Shown here in pieces: positions 19,898-31,043 of a stretch of DNA of 64,000 nucleotides. The DNA is from Isoetes taiwanensis (taxonomy: Eukaryota; Streptophyta; Lycopodiopsida; Isoetales; Isoetaceae): assembly GCA_021234155.1 (NCBI GenBank), contig JAJEKV010000011.1, forward strand, positions 7,795,132 to 7,859,131. The letters are read 5' to 3'. The position numbers and the translations under genes are program-made. Positions within the stretch are counted from its first letter, which is position 1, and each line of letters begins with the position of its first letter. The notes below the pieces were generated by a model. That model saw nothing but the letters and a program-made list of their open reading frames with translations, made no database searches and was not told the DNA's origin.

Positions 19898-21064
19898 AAT
19901 TGCATCCTTAGTTTTCATTGATTCGAGCGTCTTGGCAGGATGGTCGAGCTCAGGTCAGGAGGAGCCCCTCAAGGATCAGGTATTTGGCCAATTAGATAGT
20001 CTAAACTCTAATTTAGTCATTGTATCAGTAGGTTTAGCCTATTAGATTGCCCATAGCAGCCCTCTAGATCTCTAGATAGCAGATTCTAACTAAAGAACCT
20101 AACTCTATGTTGTAGATTAGATCTAGTTCTTTAGTTCTCTGTGAAGTATATGGGTGATGTATCTCTATGAACTCCTTGTATTGGGAAGGGGGGTAGAGAC
20201 CTAAAGCTTTGTAGTTGATGCTCCTAGAGTAGCCTCTCTAGCACACTTGTAGATTCTTTGTGCACAAGAGCCACACAGGGATGTGGGTGAAGGGGCGGGA
20301 CCGGCCGAGAAGGAGGTTCATGTGGGACTCTTGAGCGGTTCCTGCGGGTGTGTAAGGCCTACAGGGAACCATTGTGACTAGGTCCAATGGCTTGCCACCG
20401 CTGCTTGCGGGCAAGGCATGGGCTCACACCGTGAAGTGGTGTTCACTTTCGGTGGGTTGGTCCGAATGGGCGGTGGCCCTCTAGTCACCTTGAGTCGGCA
20501 TGAAGATCTCGAGGGAGTGATCCCCCCACCGCCCCATCGGAGCTGGGAAGATGAGCCCGGGAGTAGCCCTTTTGGCTATGCATCCCGTGCTGGCTCCTGA
20601 TCGTCCCCGACACTTTTCGCACCACTCGCAAAGTGTGCAATGGGAGGGGGATGGAGTGGACAACCCTAAGCCATGTTCATATGCCCGCCAAATCCATTGC
20701 CATGAATTACGTTTTGCAATGAACTCGGAGACCCAAGCCGCCGGTCATCCCTTTGAGTGCGAGCCTTGGGTAGGATTCCCTATGTGATGTCTTTGATCTT
20801 TGTCTATGCAGATATGAGGAGGACCATCCTTCGTGATGGTCATATGATGTTGATGTATGTGCTACTGACATGTATGTTTACGCTTCCGCAGCTAGGTAGG
20901 CCCTGAGGGAGACGGGGTGCAATGACCCTTCCACTCTTCCCACTGGAACCCGTCACGGTTGCAGTGTCATGTGGAGGGCCCTGTATTAGCATGGAGCTGG
21001 TATGGGGGATGAACTCCTATTTGTATACGGTGAGTGCACCGTATATGAGTAGGGGACGTCACAG

Positions 21065-21076
21065 TGGTATCAGAGC
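21065..21076 (+). promoter_or_regulatory. Primer-binding site for initiator tRNA-Met
   Basis: TGGTATCAGAGC begins one base after the LTR and is the standard complement of the 3' end of plant initiator methionine tRNA, which primes minus-strand DNA synthesis in many Ty3/gypsy and Ty1/copia elements. Confidence 0.95.
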
Positions 21077-21288
21077 AATGTTCTTGGTGACCAAGAGCAA
21101 GGCACTGACCATGTTCCCAGTAGTACTAACTTGATAGGATCCTTAAACCTCGAAAAATGGGGAAATTTTTTTTTCTCATTTTTGTAGTTTTGCTAAGCTA
21201 GTAACAGTTAAAATGAATAAAAATGTAAAAAGATTAAAAAAAAAAAAAAAAAAAAAAATTGATGAGCCAACATCCAAAAAGTAGGGTG

Positions 21289-21355
21289 GTCTCACACGTC
21301 GCGCCAGGACAGGTTTCTACATTCTAGAAATCGGGCTGGGCGCAACGTGTGAGAC
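21289..21355 (+). repeat. 67-bp imperfect palindrome, copy 1
   Basis: The outer arms 'GTCTCACACGT' and 'ACGTGTGAGAC' pair perfectly over 11 bases. Inner pairing includes 'GCGCC/GGCGC' and 'TTTCTA.../...TAGAAA'. It lies about 210 bases inside the element, just after an A-run. Three more copies occur at 21476, 23137 and 23332. Confidence 0.85.
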
Positions 21356-21475
21356 ATTCAGCTTTGACACCAAAAAGTTGTAAATTACAGTAAAATAACT
21401 TGATAATTCTAATTTTAAGCTAAGAATTAGTAGATTTAGCATGTTACATGTTAATTCAATAGTGGGCCCCACCAT

Positions 21476-21542
21476 GTCTCACACGTCGCGCCAGGACAGG
21501 TTTCTAGATTCTAGAAATCGGGCTGGGCGCAACGTGTGAGAC
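21476..21542 (+). repeat. 67-bp imperfect palindrome, copy 2
   Basis: Differs from copy 1 by one visible base in the loop region ('CTAGATTCTAG' rather than 'CTACATTCTAG'). It sits 120 bases after copy 1 and about 75 bases before a TATAAATA sequence. Confidence 0.85.
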
Positions 21543-21616
21543 CTTGCTTAATTACGTGTTTTAAATGCCTTAGACAACCCAAAAAGGTAGTTTAAAAGTT
21601 GACCTAAAATTGGCCC

Positions 21617-21624
21617 TATAAATA
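21617..21624 (+). promoter_or_regulatory. Internal TATA-like box 1
   Basis: TATAAATA within 'CCCTATAAATAGACCC', downstream of palindrome copies 1 and 2. A similar box follows copies 3 and 4. The context (pyrimidine-rich leader after it) looks like a plant promoter, but transcription is not shown. Confidence 0.4.
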
Positions 21625-23136
21625 GACCCGGACCCCTCCCATTTTTCCTGCTCTTCCCTAGAATTTCGCCGTGGATCAAAGGCGATTTCCTCGGGCGCTT
21701 TAGTCGGGATCGACAAACCGTAAGATGATGGCACGCATAAAACGTGACCGCCGAAGCCTTCAGGAGCTGATCCTCGGGCCAGCCCGCAGATCTTCGTAGA
21801 ATCCTCCAAGAACGCCTTTCTCCCCGAAAGCTAATTCGCCGAAATAAGAAGGTGTGATCGGACAGAGCCGCACCACACGAGATCTTAGAGGACTAATCCG
21901 CGGGATGTCATGAACCGCATCCTAATTTAAATTGCACGTGAGGAGGGAAGAAGCGGGCAGCCAGGAGCAACCCCTGAGGACGCCAACCCACGTAGGGAGC
22001 GGGCAGGCGCTCAATAGGCAGGGAGCAAAGACCCGTGAAGAGACCCACACCGTGAGGAGCAAGGTAGAGAAGAGCAGCCCGGCCGGAACTCACCCCGCAG
22101 GAAGAGGCCGACCTCAAGACGCCGGCCCACAAGTAGGAAGCCAAAGAGCGCCACCGAGCGTAGAACAAAGAGCCGAAGACGACCGACCACCACACATTGG
22201 TCCAAGAAGAGAAAGGCCAAGGCCATCAAGGCACCTACAGAAAGTTGTGAAGGTCGGCAGCGGGCCAAGTGAACCCAAGTATCAATGAGCCATCAGCGAA
22301 GAGACCCCGCCTTCCACCGACGACTTAACTAAGACCACGCGGTCAGCGCCAGACGGGCAAGCTCTTCAAAGCCCCTTGGTCAGAGGAAGAGGTCCCGAGC
22401 ATGTTCCCAAGAGCGTGAGGAGGTCGGACAGTGGCTAAGCCCCCACCGCTCTAATCGCCACGGGGATAGGGTCAAGGCCCCACCGCCACAACGGGGTATA
22501 TGTGATAGACCCTCGGCAAGGTCTATCGAAGAGGATTAGAGAGCACAACCCTATATGGAGAAGTGGGAGGCATATAATGCCTACTACCGTGAGAGCCGTG
22601 GTGAGAACGATTGAAGGCGACACCAATTTTAAGAGTCGACACCGAAGCCCCCGCCACCCGTGCCCAAGCCTCCCCGAAAGCACCGTGGAAGAAGCGAGCA
22701 AGAAGAAGAAGTTGGAAGGCAGGGGCACTCAAGGAGATCCGCCACTTCCTTAAGAGTTACCGGACTCTTGATTCCCCCGATTCCAAAGATTTGGTCCAGA
22801 AGTCATGCAAGAATACAACACGCATACGCGGCGTGGACCCGACGAGATGTTCTTTGTGTTTTACAGGAGGCGGCCGAAGCATTTTTAGTAAAGCATTTTG
22901 AAGACTCAACGCCTGCACGCGCGGTGTAAGAGGGTTACCCTCATGAGGAGGGATATGTATCTTGCCGTGCACATCAAGGGAGAACGCCCTTGAATTTTGT
23001 AAATAACTGGAAAATTTTGTTAATATAAAGAAATTTTTGTGTAAATAAAGTGTCAAATCCTGTTTAAATAGGTTAAGATATCGGTCCCTAGCTTTTGTTT
23101 TGATTAAATTGGAGCTTTGAGCAAAATTGAGACGAT
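21625..23136 (+). other. Non-homologous interior of the element, no recognised gene
   Basis: G/C-richer than its surroundings. Open frames on both strands (for example around 21932-22288 and 22611-22929) are rich in Arg, Pro and Gly and have no domain I recognise. They change frame often. Such an extra block between the primer-binding site and gag is unusual. It could be an accessory gene damaged beyond reading, or a nested insertion. Confidence 0.4.
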
Positions 23137-23199
23137 GTCTCACACGCCGCCAGGGGACATTTCTAGATTTTAGAAACGGGCCGGGAGCAACGGTGAGAC
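23137..23199 (+). repeat. Palindrome, copy 3 (63 bp, degraded)
   Basis: Keeps 'GTCTCACACG', 'TTCTAGATTTTAGAAA' and 'GGTGAGAC', but is shortened around CG and CAG sites. It clearly belongs to the same repeat family. Confidence 0.75.
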
Positions 23200-23331
23200 C
23201 ATGCCCAAAAATGCCCAAAACAGCTCCAAATCGACTAAGTGAGGGGTCAATTCTGCCTAACTCGATGAGTTTAGTGGAATTACAGCCTTAGATCACTTAA
23301 ATTGAGTAAGCCTAGCCCAATTAGGACCCAT

Positions 23332-23398
23332 GTCTCACACGTCACGCCAGGACAGATTTCTAGATTTTAGAAATCGGGCTGGGCGCAACGTGTGAGAC
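23332..23398 (+). repeat. 67-bp imperfect palindrome, copy 4
   Basis: Full-length like copies 1 and 2, with 'TCTAGATTTTAGA' in the centre. Copies 3 and 4 are spaced 195 bases apart, close to the 187 bases between copies 1 and 2. They are followed by a second TATAAATA at 23574-23581. Confidence 0.85.
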
Positions 23399-23573
23399 CT
23401 CGTACTATTTCTTCACCAAATGGCGTCCAAATTGTACAATAGGTTCGGTGAGTGTCCTTAGCATGCTCAAACCCTAGAAATAGTCTTCAAACTTGCAATT
23501 GCATCCCTTAATAAATTAATTGCCTAATCTCAATAAATTCTAGGTCATCCAAAAATTGGGGTTTCCCCCTTTC

Positions 23574-23581
23574 TATAAATA
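23574..23581 (+). promoter_or_regulatory. Internal TATA-like box 2
   Basis: TATAAATA within 'TTTCTATAAATAAGTCCCC'. The following leader shares words with the leader after box 1 (a 'GGCGAT.TT' stretch, then 'CTCG.GGGCGCT'), so palindromes plus TATA plus leader look like a duplicated module of about 1.9 kb. Confidence 0.4.
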
Positions 23582-24072
23582 AGTCCCCCCATTTCTCAAG
23601 TGGCACCACCGCAAATTCGCTCTCTCCACCGCTTAGGCGATCTTTCAGCTCCTCGAGGGCGCTCGCGATCCGTTTGATACCCCCTTCTTTGCTAGATCAA
23701 TGGCCACTGCTGACTTCGGGCGATGGTACGGCGCCCGGTGCCCATGCCGCGGAGGCGGATGTCAACGACATCTTCCAAGTCTTTGTGAAGGAATCGACAT
23801 CCGCTACGCTAAATGCAACCCCAAAGATATAGGGTGTGCTAGCAGAATTTCAGGCTAGGGTAGGACCCTCCCTTGTCCAAGTCCCCCCAGATAGGATGCC
23901 GTTCCCCGCCCATCCCTTCAAGCAGCCTTGGGCGATGTCCCCAACATCGCCAAGTACTTGACTAACAAGGCGCAGAGGTTGCCCGACTACATGGTCCCCC
24001 CGACCAATGGGACCAAGTACTTCTCTTACACCGCAGCCCTAGCCATCTTCTTATCCCACCACAGAGAACCCG

Positions 24073-24477
24073 ATGGGGGCAACCTCTATCCCTCCGATGG
24101 AGGTAGACCCCATAGCGGTGCAAGAGCAAGAGCTTGATGTGCAAAGATCAACAGAACAGGAAGCAAGGGAGGATGAGGAGGAGCCTGGGACGGCGAAGGA
24201 TACGGAGCTTCGACTCGCAGGCGAAGAACGGCGCCAGCGAGCAAGAGATCAATTCCGGCGAGGCGTGAGAGCCCGAGTTGCTCCCCCCCTGCTAGGGCAT
24301 CACAAGCCTAGCCCCTATCATCATCAATCGGAGAGGAGTATCTACTCCCGTGACATCCGTAACCTTCAGAATGCGGGGAGAGGGAGCTCGAGGGTTGACG
24401 AACTGCTCCACCAAGCTGTGACCAGGCATGGGCTGACTTCATCGTCAGGGGAGCCTGGGACTTTAAGCTTCAAGTAA
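24073..24477 (+). CDS. Unassigned charged open frame inside the element
   Basis: A 134-codon frame rich in Glu, Arg and Gln ('VQEQELDVQRSTEQEAREDEE'-like composition), with a central basic patch. It may be the remnant of an additional protein, or of the N-terminal part of gag. The preceding sequence from 23700 ('MATADFG...') is open in short pieces in other frames. No domain is recognised and translation is unproven. Confidence 0.25.
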   Translation: MGATSIPPMEVDPIAVQEQELDVQRSTEQEAREDEEEPGTAKDTELRLAGEERRQRARDQFRRGVRARVAPPLLGHHKPSPYHHQSERSIYSRDIRNLQNAGRGSSRVDELLHQAVTRHGLTSSSGEPGTLSFK

Positions 24478-25361
24478 GGGGAGGCCGACACCTACGAGGA
24501 GACGACCCAGATATCCAGCCCTGGCGGCATCCCGGGCAAATGATGGACGCGAGGGCTGCCAGCGGGAGAGGAGGAGTTCCTGCGCCCCCAAGAGAGATGG
24601 GGATCCAGGGGAAGACCCACGAGCATCCTAATGGGAGGATCCCACAAAGCACCCCGCCTAAAAGGAGAAGGAATCGACCTCGGGAGGCTCGACCGCACAA
24701 TGGAAGACTACGGAGGGGGATCAAATTGAGGTCGACGAAGCACGCCGGCATTACTGCACTTGAGGCCAAAACAAGCCGAGAAGCTTCGCCGACACACAAC
24801 CATGTGTCGCCAGTACTACTTACCGCCGCCGACGGATGGGAGAATAGCGTAATACACCGCAAGTTCAGTCCCGTGAGGTGAAGAAGGAGTGTTCATGCCG
24901 ATTGCACTCTCTCGAGCGCAGTGCATGCTCGAATAGCAACAAACGCCGACTATGCTGTTTTAGTCAAGAGGGCAATGGCACTTGACCTTCTTCGACCGCC
25001 ATACCCCATCGACGCCAGCGATTGGCATGGATCGGGCGTCTACATCCGACCATGAGGCGTAAGACCTGGTGAGAGCCATACGGGGAGGCTCGCCCAAGCA
25101 TCATCGTGAACTTGGGTCACCGGTAGGGACGGCCCAAGTTAAGAAGTTTTGAAGACAACCCGTTTTTACCGGGCGATCTCAAGACTAGTTAGACTCTTGA
25201 TCCCGGAGACTTTTTGTATCTGAAATATTATATGATATATGAATATAAATTCTATTGCACTTTGAATGTTTTGTTAATGTATTTTTGCCCCACAATTATA
25301 CCAACAAACATAAACAATGCAAGGGAACAAATGAAACTAACCATATAGCCATGAATTACTT

Positions 25362-26640
25362 GTGCATGCAGCTAGAGGCCTAAACGCAGGGGAACGACAA
25401 CTGCGAGACCTTATAGAAGAGCAAACCCCGCCCAGACCACCCCCAGCAAGGAACCTATTTGCAGATATAGAACCCATGACCCCAGAGGAGGAGATATCCC
25501 AGATGAGGACGGACCTGGAGCAGATAAAGGCTCTTTTAGCCGCACAAGCAGGAGCAGGTTCGGTGGGCAATGCTCAATTTCCACAAGCATCAGCTCGGAA
25601 AACGGGAAGAGACAAGAAGAGGAGCAAGAGAAGGAGATCCCCGAGCTCGGATTCCTCCGACTCAAGCTCAGACTCAGAATCCGACTCCGAGGAAGAGGAA
25701 GAACAGAACCAGGACCGAACTGATGGAAGGCAAAGGAACACTGAAGAGGGAAGGCAGAGGAACACCCCAGATGGACGACAAAGAGACACGGGGCCCTCGA
25801 CTACTTAAGAAGGTAGATTCCGCGACTGGGCAATGTATGGAAGGCCGAATCGAACAGTTCTCGGGGAGAACAGTCGATTAGAAGAGAGGCATGGTGGACT
25901 AAATGAGTGAGTACGGCAACGCTTTATGGCATGAAAGATAAAGACAAAGGCGAGTTGCAAATAACCCAACTTTGAAAGGAGCAAAGACGGATCCGGTGGA
26001 AGGGTTATGCAAAGGCACATGGCTTGCGAGGGATGCTTGTAAGTTCAGAAGTTTGCTAAAGCCTTCAAAAGCGCCATTACGTCCCAAGGGAACATAAGTC
26101 CAAAGATGATGCAAGAAGTTCTATAGGCTCCAACAGTGGAAACAAATCAGTCCGAAATATACGAGAGGAATTCATGAGGCTAAGGTCGTATGTGCCGGGT
26201 TGGGAGAGAAGCATGCAAAGGAAAGCTATATCGAGGGGTGAATGAGGAGATCCAAGTTTGTGAGAGCAATAAACCCCAGACGAGATCGGCAGAGTCCAAG
26301 GCTATAAGTTTGCAGGGCCGGACCCTAATAAATGGGGCGGCAGCAAAGATTTCCGTGATAAAGGCAAGGCGAGTGAAGCTATAGCCCCGTGGCGCCACCG
26401 ATCAGGCTCAAATGCTAGAGCCCCACATGGTGGAAACCGGGGAAGCAGGAGAGGAAGCGGTGTCCTTCAAGGACAAGCAGAAGGGTCAAACTACTCCAAA
26501 GCAAGACGATCCTTTTGCGTGCAATGCCCAAAGAAAAAGAGGCGGGGAGTGCATAGAAAAAGCGAAGCCGGTGCTTCCCAGCCAGGCCATAGACGCCAGA
26601 ACCGCCCTACCGCCATGAGTGCACGCCTAGCGGAGTTGGG
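25362..26640 (+). pseudogene. Ty3/gypsy gag region, broken into several frames
   Basis: The first frame (25362-25808) has an acidic-amphipathic start ('PMTPEEEISQMRTDLEQIKAL'-like) and a Ser/Asp/Glu tract after a basic patch. Further on, near 26170-26260, pieces resembling 'EFMRLRSYVPGWE' and 'RYIEGVNEEIQ' match the capsid region of plant chromovirus gag. A weak zinc-knuckle trace ('SFCVQCPKKK') appears near 26511. Gag coats the RNA to form the particle. Repeated frame changes mean it is not functional as written. Confidence 0.6.
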
Positions 26641-27105
26641 AGATTGGGAGACTGGGGCCCGACGACGACGGCTAAGAAGCCCGCTGACTACATTGAGGGT
26701 GAGTGTCATATCTTTGCCGCAATAGATTCAGAGCAAGCAGAGAGCCAGTATAAAGTAATTTCCACAGTAGGGAAAGCTAAGACCAAGTCATTCATAGTCT
26801 TAATAGACTCAGGAAGTAGCCATAACTTTGCATCCCCCAGAATGGTTCAAATGTTGAAGTTGAAACCATTAAAGTCAAAGCCAAAGCCCGTTGTCTTAGC
26901 AAGTGGTGCAGTAAGGCAGACGGCAGGAAAGAGAATTAACTTCGACATCGACTTGCCAGGGATTAATATCCAGATGGGGGCAGAAGTAATGGGCATCGGC
27001 AAGTACGACTTGATCATAGGGATGGAGTACCTTGGGCCGGCGGGGGCCATTATCGATTGTGGAAAGCGGAAGGTGACCTTCCCAACACCGTGGCGGGATT
27101 ATTGA
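26641..27105 (+). pseudogene. Ty3/gypsy aspartic protease domain
   Basis: An intact stretch of 153 codons with the active-site motif 'VLIDSGSSHNF' (Asp-Ser-Gly) at about residues 50-60 and the flap/second-half motif 'DLIIGMEYLGPAGAIIDC'. Retropepsin cuts the Gag-Pol polyprotein. It is the best-preserved part of pol apart from the C-terminus. It ends at a stop just before the degraded reverse transcriptase region. Confidence 0.85.
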
Positions 27106-27439
27106 GATAAGGTAAGGAAGTCGTTTCCATCATGCGGTGTATGTCTTCTAAACGGGCCGTTCAAGTGCATCAAGAGTGAGCAAGTGGCATATATCTTCAA
27201 GCTTGAGATTAGTGAGCGAATCGGAAGGAAGCAAAAGAAAACAAGGTGCTCGGCAAGTTGCCGAAGCAAATAGCTAAAAGCCGATCACGCGGAGTTCCAT
27301 GATCTCTTTCCGGATGAGATCAAGCGGCTCCCTCCTTATAGAGGAGTCGAAGTCGCGAGATAGCACTTTCGAACAGGGGAACAAAGCCAACAAGCAAGGC
27401 CCCATATAGAATGACAACGCGAGGAGTTGCCGGAGCTAA

Positions 27440-28065
27440 AGAAGCGATTGCGGGGAGCTGCTTGACCTAGGTTTTATTAGACCTAGTGTTTCGCCCATTG
27501 GGCGCCCATTCTCTTCGTTAAGAAGAAGGATGGCGGTTTAAGAATGTGCATAGACTACTGACGATTGAACAAGCACACCATTAAGAACAAGTACAGCGCT
27601 CCCGGTCGAGATGACTTGATGGATCAGCTCCAAGGTGCAAAGGTCTTCTCCAAAATCGACTTAAGGTCGGGTTATCATCGAGATCAGGATAAAGGAAGAA
27701 GATATCCATAAGACCGCCCGAACGCAGCGGTATGGGCACTACGAGTTCACGGTAATGCCCTTTGGCTTATCGAATGCCCCGAACGTTCATGAGGCTCATG
27801 AACGACATCTTCGAGGGGAGTTCTTAGACACCTTTGTGATTGTTTTCTTTGATGACATTTTGGTGTATAGCGCAGATCCCTTTGAAGAGCACGCACAACA
27901 CTTGAGAAGAGTCTTTGGAGAAGTTGAAGAGGCACGGTTATGCGCCAAGTTGTCGGCGCCGCCGCAACAGAGAAGGTGGAGTATCTAGGACATGTGATCT
28001 CAGCAGAAGGCATCTCGACGGATCCCGCAAAGATTGAAGCCGCCATCCAAAGGGCCGGCGCCAAG
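27440..28065 (+). pseudogene. Ty3/gypsy reverse transcriptase, heavily frameshifted
   Basis: Recognisable blocks in order are 'LFVKKKDGGLRMCIDY', '[10 protein letters not shown]', '[19 protein letters not shown]', 'GHYEFTVMPFGLSNAP', and 'TFVIVFFDDILVYS', the last carrying the catalytic Asp pair. Between blocks, single inserted or lost bases break the frame, for example a G added in 'CATCAGATC' and in 'TTCAGGGAG'. An in-frame TGA follows 'IDY'. The breaks lie mainly at CAG/CTG sites. Confidence 0.85.
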
Positions 28066-28179
28066 AATGTGCATGAAGTCGAAGTTTCCTCGGCCTAGCG
28101 GTACTACGTGAAGTTAAGAAAGAACTTTGCCAAGATAGCAGCCCCGCCAACAGACTTGACGCTTTGGCGGAGAAAGTGA

Positions 28180-28660
28180 AAGATTGGGCGAGCATTGGCA
28201 CAAGAAAGCCCAAGCGTGGTTTGAATTGTTGAAGGAAGCTTTAACAACGGCTCCAGTCTTAACCTCGCCGGACCGGAGAAAGACAAGCTTGTAGCGGCGG
28301 ACGCAAAGTAAGATAGCTAGGAGAGCGATTGCTCATGCAAGAAGAGCGTGTGGTAGCGTATGATTCCAGGGAAGATGAACGACGCCGAAACGCTTGGCGC
28401 TACCCCACGACGATCAGGGAACCGCTGCGGTTGTCGGGGCATTAAGAATTTGGAGGCATTATCTTTTGGGAAGGAAGTTCCGGTTGGATACGTAACCACC
28501 ATGAGCCTCCGGTATGTATTCACGCAACCACACCTCAACCCGAGGCGAGAGAAGGTGGATGGAGTTCCTTGAAGAGTATGACTTTGATATAGTCTACAAG
28601 CCGGGAAGCTCAATGTGGTAGCGGATCGCTTTCAAGGCACCCCGACAACTAGAGTGCATT
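28180..28660 (+). pseudogene. Ty3/gypsy RNase H domain, degraded
   Basis: Traces are a 'FELLKEALTTAPVL'-like piece near 28220-28262 and 'MEFLEEYDFDIVYKPG' followed by 'VVADR' near 28558-28630. These match the end of the RNase H domain in plant chromoviruses. The catalytic residues cannot be read because of frame changes. Confidence 0.6.
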
Positions 28661-28849
28661 GCAATGCAATTTCGGCGATCTCCAAGCGACTTTGGTAAAA
28701 GATTGAAGAGTCCTTGCCAGCGGGCGTGGATTTCAAGGAAGTATGGGCAAGCCTCTCGAGGGAGGCTAGAAACGGATAAGGAGCGGGGAAGCCTTTAAAC
28801 ATTATAAGAAGGAAGGCAACCCTGTTATACCATAAGAACAAGTTGTGCG

Positions 28850-29600
28850 TGCGAATCGTCGGTGTAAGGAAATTGATCCTCCACGACCGACACAACAGCC
28901 CAATAGCTGGCCATGCGGGATTCATGAAAACATATTTCAAAGTCTTGCGGCAGCCTATTATTGGCCGGGAATGAAGAAGCAAGTAGCCCGCTACATCAAG
29001 GAATGCCAGCTATGTCGTGGCGAAAGCGGAGCAGCCGAATTCAGGAGCTTTAGAGCCATTAGCGGTGCCAAATGCTAAGTGGGAGGTGATTAGCATGGAT
29101 TTCATCACAGGGCTCCCAAGGACCGTAAGAGGGAAAGATGCCTTGATGGTAGTGGTCGACAAGTTGTCTAAGATGGCACATTTTGTGCCTTGCAGGACCA
29201 CAGATACAACTATGGATACAGCAAAGCTCTTCACCAAAGAGATCTTTAGGCTTCATGGCATGCCAAGGGAGATCATCTCGACCGAGGGATCGAAGTTCAT
29301 GCGCCTTTTGGCAAGACCTCTTTCGCGACGATTCAGACGAAGCTATCCATGAGCCGCGGCATATCATCCTCAGACGGATGGCCAGACGGAGCGGACCAAC
29401 AGGATTTTAGAGGACATGCTACGAAACTATGTCTGGAATAAGCAAAGTATGTGGGAAGAATTTATTCACTTGGTGGAGTTTGCATACAATAGCACCAAGT
29501 AGGAATCATCCCAAATGTCGCGTTTATGATCAATTACGGCTATCGATTGCCTAACTCCGGATACTTGGCACAACCAGGTGTCAAAAGTGGAAGTTTCGCG
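28850..29600 (+). pseudogene. Ty3/gypsy integrase, frameshifted
   Basis: The zinc-binding HHCC module reads 'HDRHNSPIAGHAGFMKT...YYWPGMKKQVARYIKECQLC' across two frames. The catalytic core follows from about 29080: 'MDFITGLPRTVRGKDALMVV' with the first Asp, then 'AKLFTKEIFRLHGMPREII'. The second Asp would be expected in 'SD.GSKF' but reads 'STEGSKF'. A 'QTDG' block and 'EFAYNST' follow near 29370-29490. The enzyme inserts the cDNA into host DNA. Confidence 0.82.
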
Positions 29601-29605
29601 GCCGG

Positions 29606-30190
29606 ATGTTACCGATATGCGGCGGCTTGTGGAAGAAGTTCGAGGTTATCGCTAGCGACAAGAAGTCGTCGAAGAGCATCGTAGACAAGCATCGAACAGT
29701 AAGAGAGTTCAAAGTTGGAGATGATGTTTGGCTCAAGATCAAGGTGAAGCAGGCGAAGCTCAGGATCGGGAATTGCAAGAAACTTGCTCCAAGGTGGGCT
29801 GGACCCTTCAGAATAGTCAAGAGAGTAGGTAATCAATCCTACAAGCTAGACTTGCCAGCACACCTAAAGATTCATAAGGTCTTCCACGTAAGTTTGTTGA
29901 AGAAGCATACTCCAAATCCAGACGAAGTCTTGGACACTCCAACGTTGTTGGAAATGACGGAGGAGCAGCTGGAAATAGTTCCAAAATTGATTCTTGATAA
30001 AGCTTTCAAGAAAACGAGGAGATCGGAATTCCTCCAGTATTTGGTCAAGTGGAAACACTTGCCAGTGGAAGACGCGACGTGGGTACTTAAGAAAGATTTA
30101 GTAAAGCAGTATCCACAGTTTATGGAGCAATGGGACGGCAAGGTCATCTCCGAAGAAATCGGCTCAGGCATGTCGATTTGTGTAGGTTAA
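29606..30190 (+). pseudogene. Ty3/gypsy integrase C-terminus with chromodomain
   Basis: A 194-codon uninterrupted frame. The first part is the GPY/F-type module ('EFKVGDDVWLK', 'LAPRWAGPFRIVKRVG', 'VFHVSLLKK'). The last 60 residues form a chromodomain ('PKLILDK', 'EFLQYLVKWKHLPVEDATWV', 'DLVKQYPQF') with the aromatic positions that read histone marks. This places the element among the chromoviruses, whose integration is steered to heterochromatin. It ends at TAG 30188. Confidence 0.9.
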
Positions 30191-31042
30191 TTCTTGTGTA
30201 ATTAAGATTAATCTACGCATGCAACCTATGCTTGGTATGGGTCGCATGCGTTGTTACCGATGATGGGACCACTACGGTGATCCCTAGGGCGTGGTGTAAT
30301 GTCAATGTAGGCATGACCGCGTTTTCGCTTGGGCGAGTGGAAGGTAGATTAGAAAGTCTACTTCTGTCCCACGGAAGTAGACGGCCTCGAGAGAAAGGAG
30401 GTCATTGAGGAATGCACTGATAGGAAAAGCACCTCTAGCCCCATATATGCTTTGATAGGAGGAATCAGGCCTTCACGCCCCATATACGGGAAGGACCTAT
30501 CCTCCACGCTGGGCAACTAGGGTGTAGGCATGAGCGGCATATAGGCATATAGGCGCTGTCTCCTCGGCCATAATGGAAGATCCACCCTCTTCCTACGCCG
30601 GGAGATTAGCCATGCATCCATGTAGATAGGTGGGGTGGTCACCATATAACCAAAACTTTAATTATAATTAAATGGTACTAACGTAGTGTCGACCAAGAGC
30701 CAATAGAGCTCAGGAGGGCAAAGGAGGTCGAAGTCTGAAGACTTGCAACACAAATTTTGTTGGAATGTGTTGCAAGGAATGAAGAGTACCTCGGACGTTA
30801 ATTTTAAATTTTGATAAACTTAATTGTAATGTTAAGTGAATGTTGGAGTAATCTGTTTAGTAATGTTGTGAATTGATAAGTTATTTCATAATATAACGTT
30901 GAATAATGTCCTAAAAATATTACCTTAAGGTAATCTTAATAAATGTGTAGGGATTATGGTAGTTATCGTATGTATCAGGTTGATTGCAGGTTACGATGAT
31001 CCCAAGGTGGGGAGACCCACGATGCTGCGGACAGCATCATTT
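30191..31042 (+). other. 3' untranslated interior between pol and the polypurine tract
   Basis: No gene. It includes short inverted words around 'GCATGC' near 30219-30250 and AT-rich sequence towards 30950. It leads into two polypurine-like sequences at 31004 and 31044. Confidence 0.6.
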
Positions 31043-31043
31043 C

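Larger units (their letters stand above)
19399..21063 (+). mobile_element. 5' LTR of a chromodomain Ty3/gypsy element, 1665 bp
   Basis: Begins TGTGACGT and ends ACGTCACA, a perfect 8-bp inverted terminus containing the usual TG...CA. A TATATAG box lies at 19790-19796. Long stretches (for example 19500-19790 and 20770-21060) are almost identical to the 3' LTR, while other stretches carry clustered small indels, many at CAG/CTG positions. Near-identity suggests a young insertion. An open frame of 64 codons at 19851 occurs in both LTRs but lacks an ATG, so I do not call it a gene. Confidence 0.93.

Noticed and set aside
19851-20045. An identical 64-codon frame in both LTRs (also at 31514-31708)
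   Set aside because: It begins with TTG, not ATG, and identity simply reflects LTR identity; the two hairpins at its start explain the conserved look better.
22011-22288. Overlapping open frames on both strands in the Ty3/gypsy interior
   Set aside because: GC-rich sequence gives chance open frames on both strands; no domain or start context supports either.
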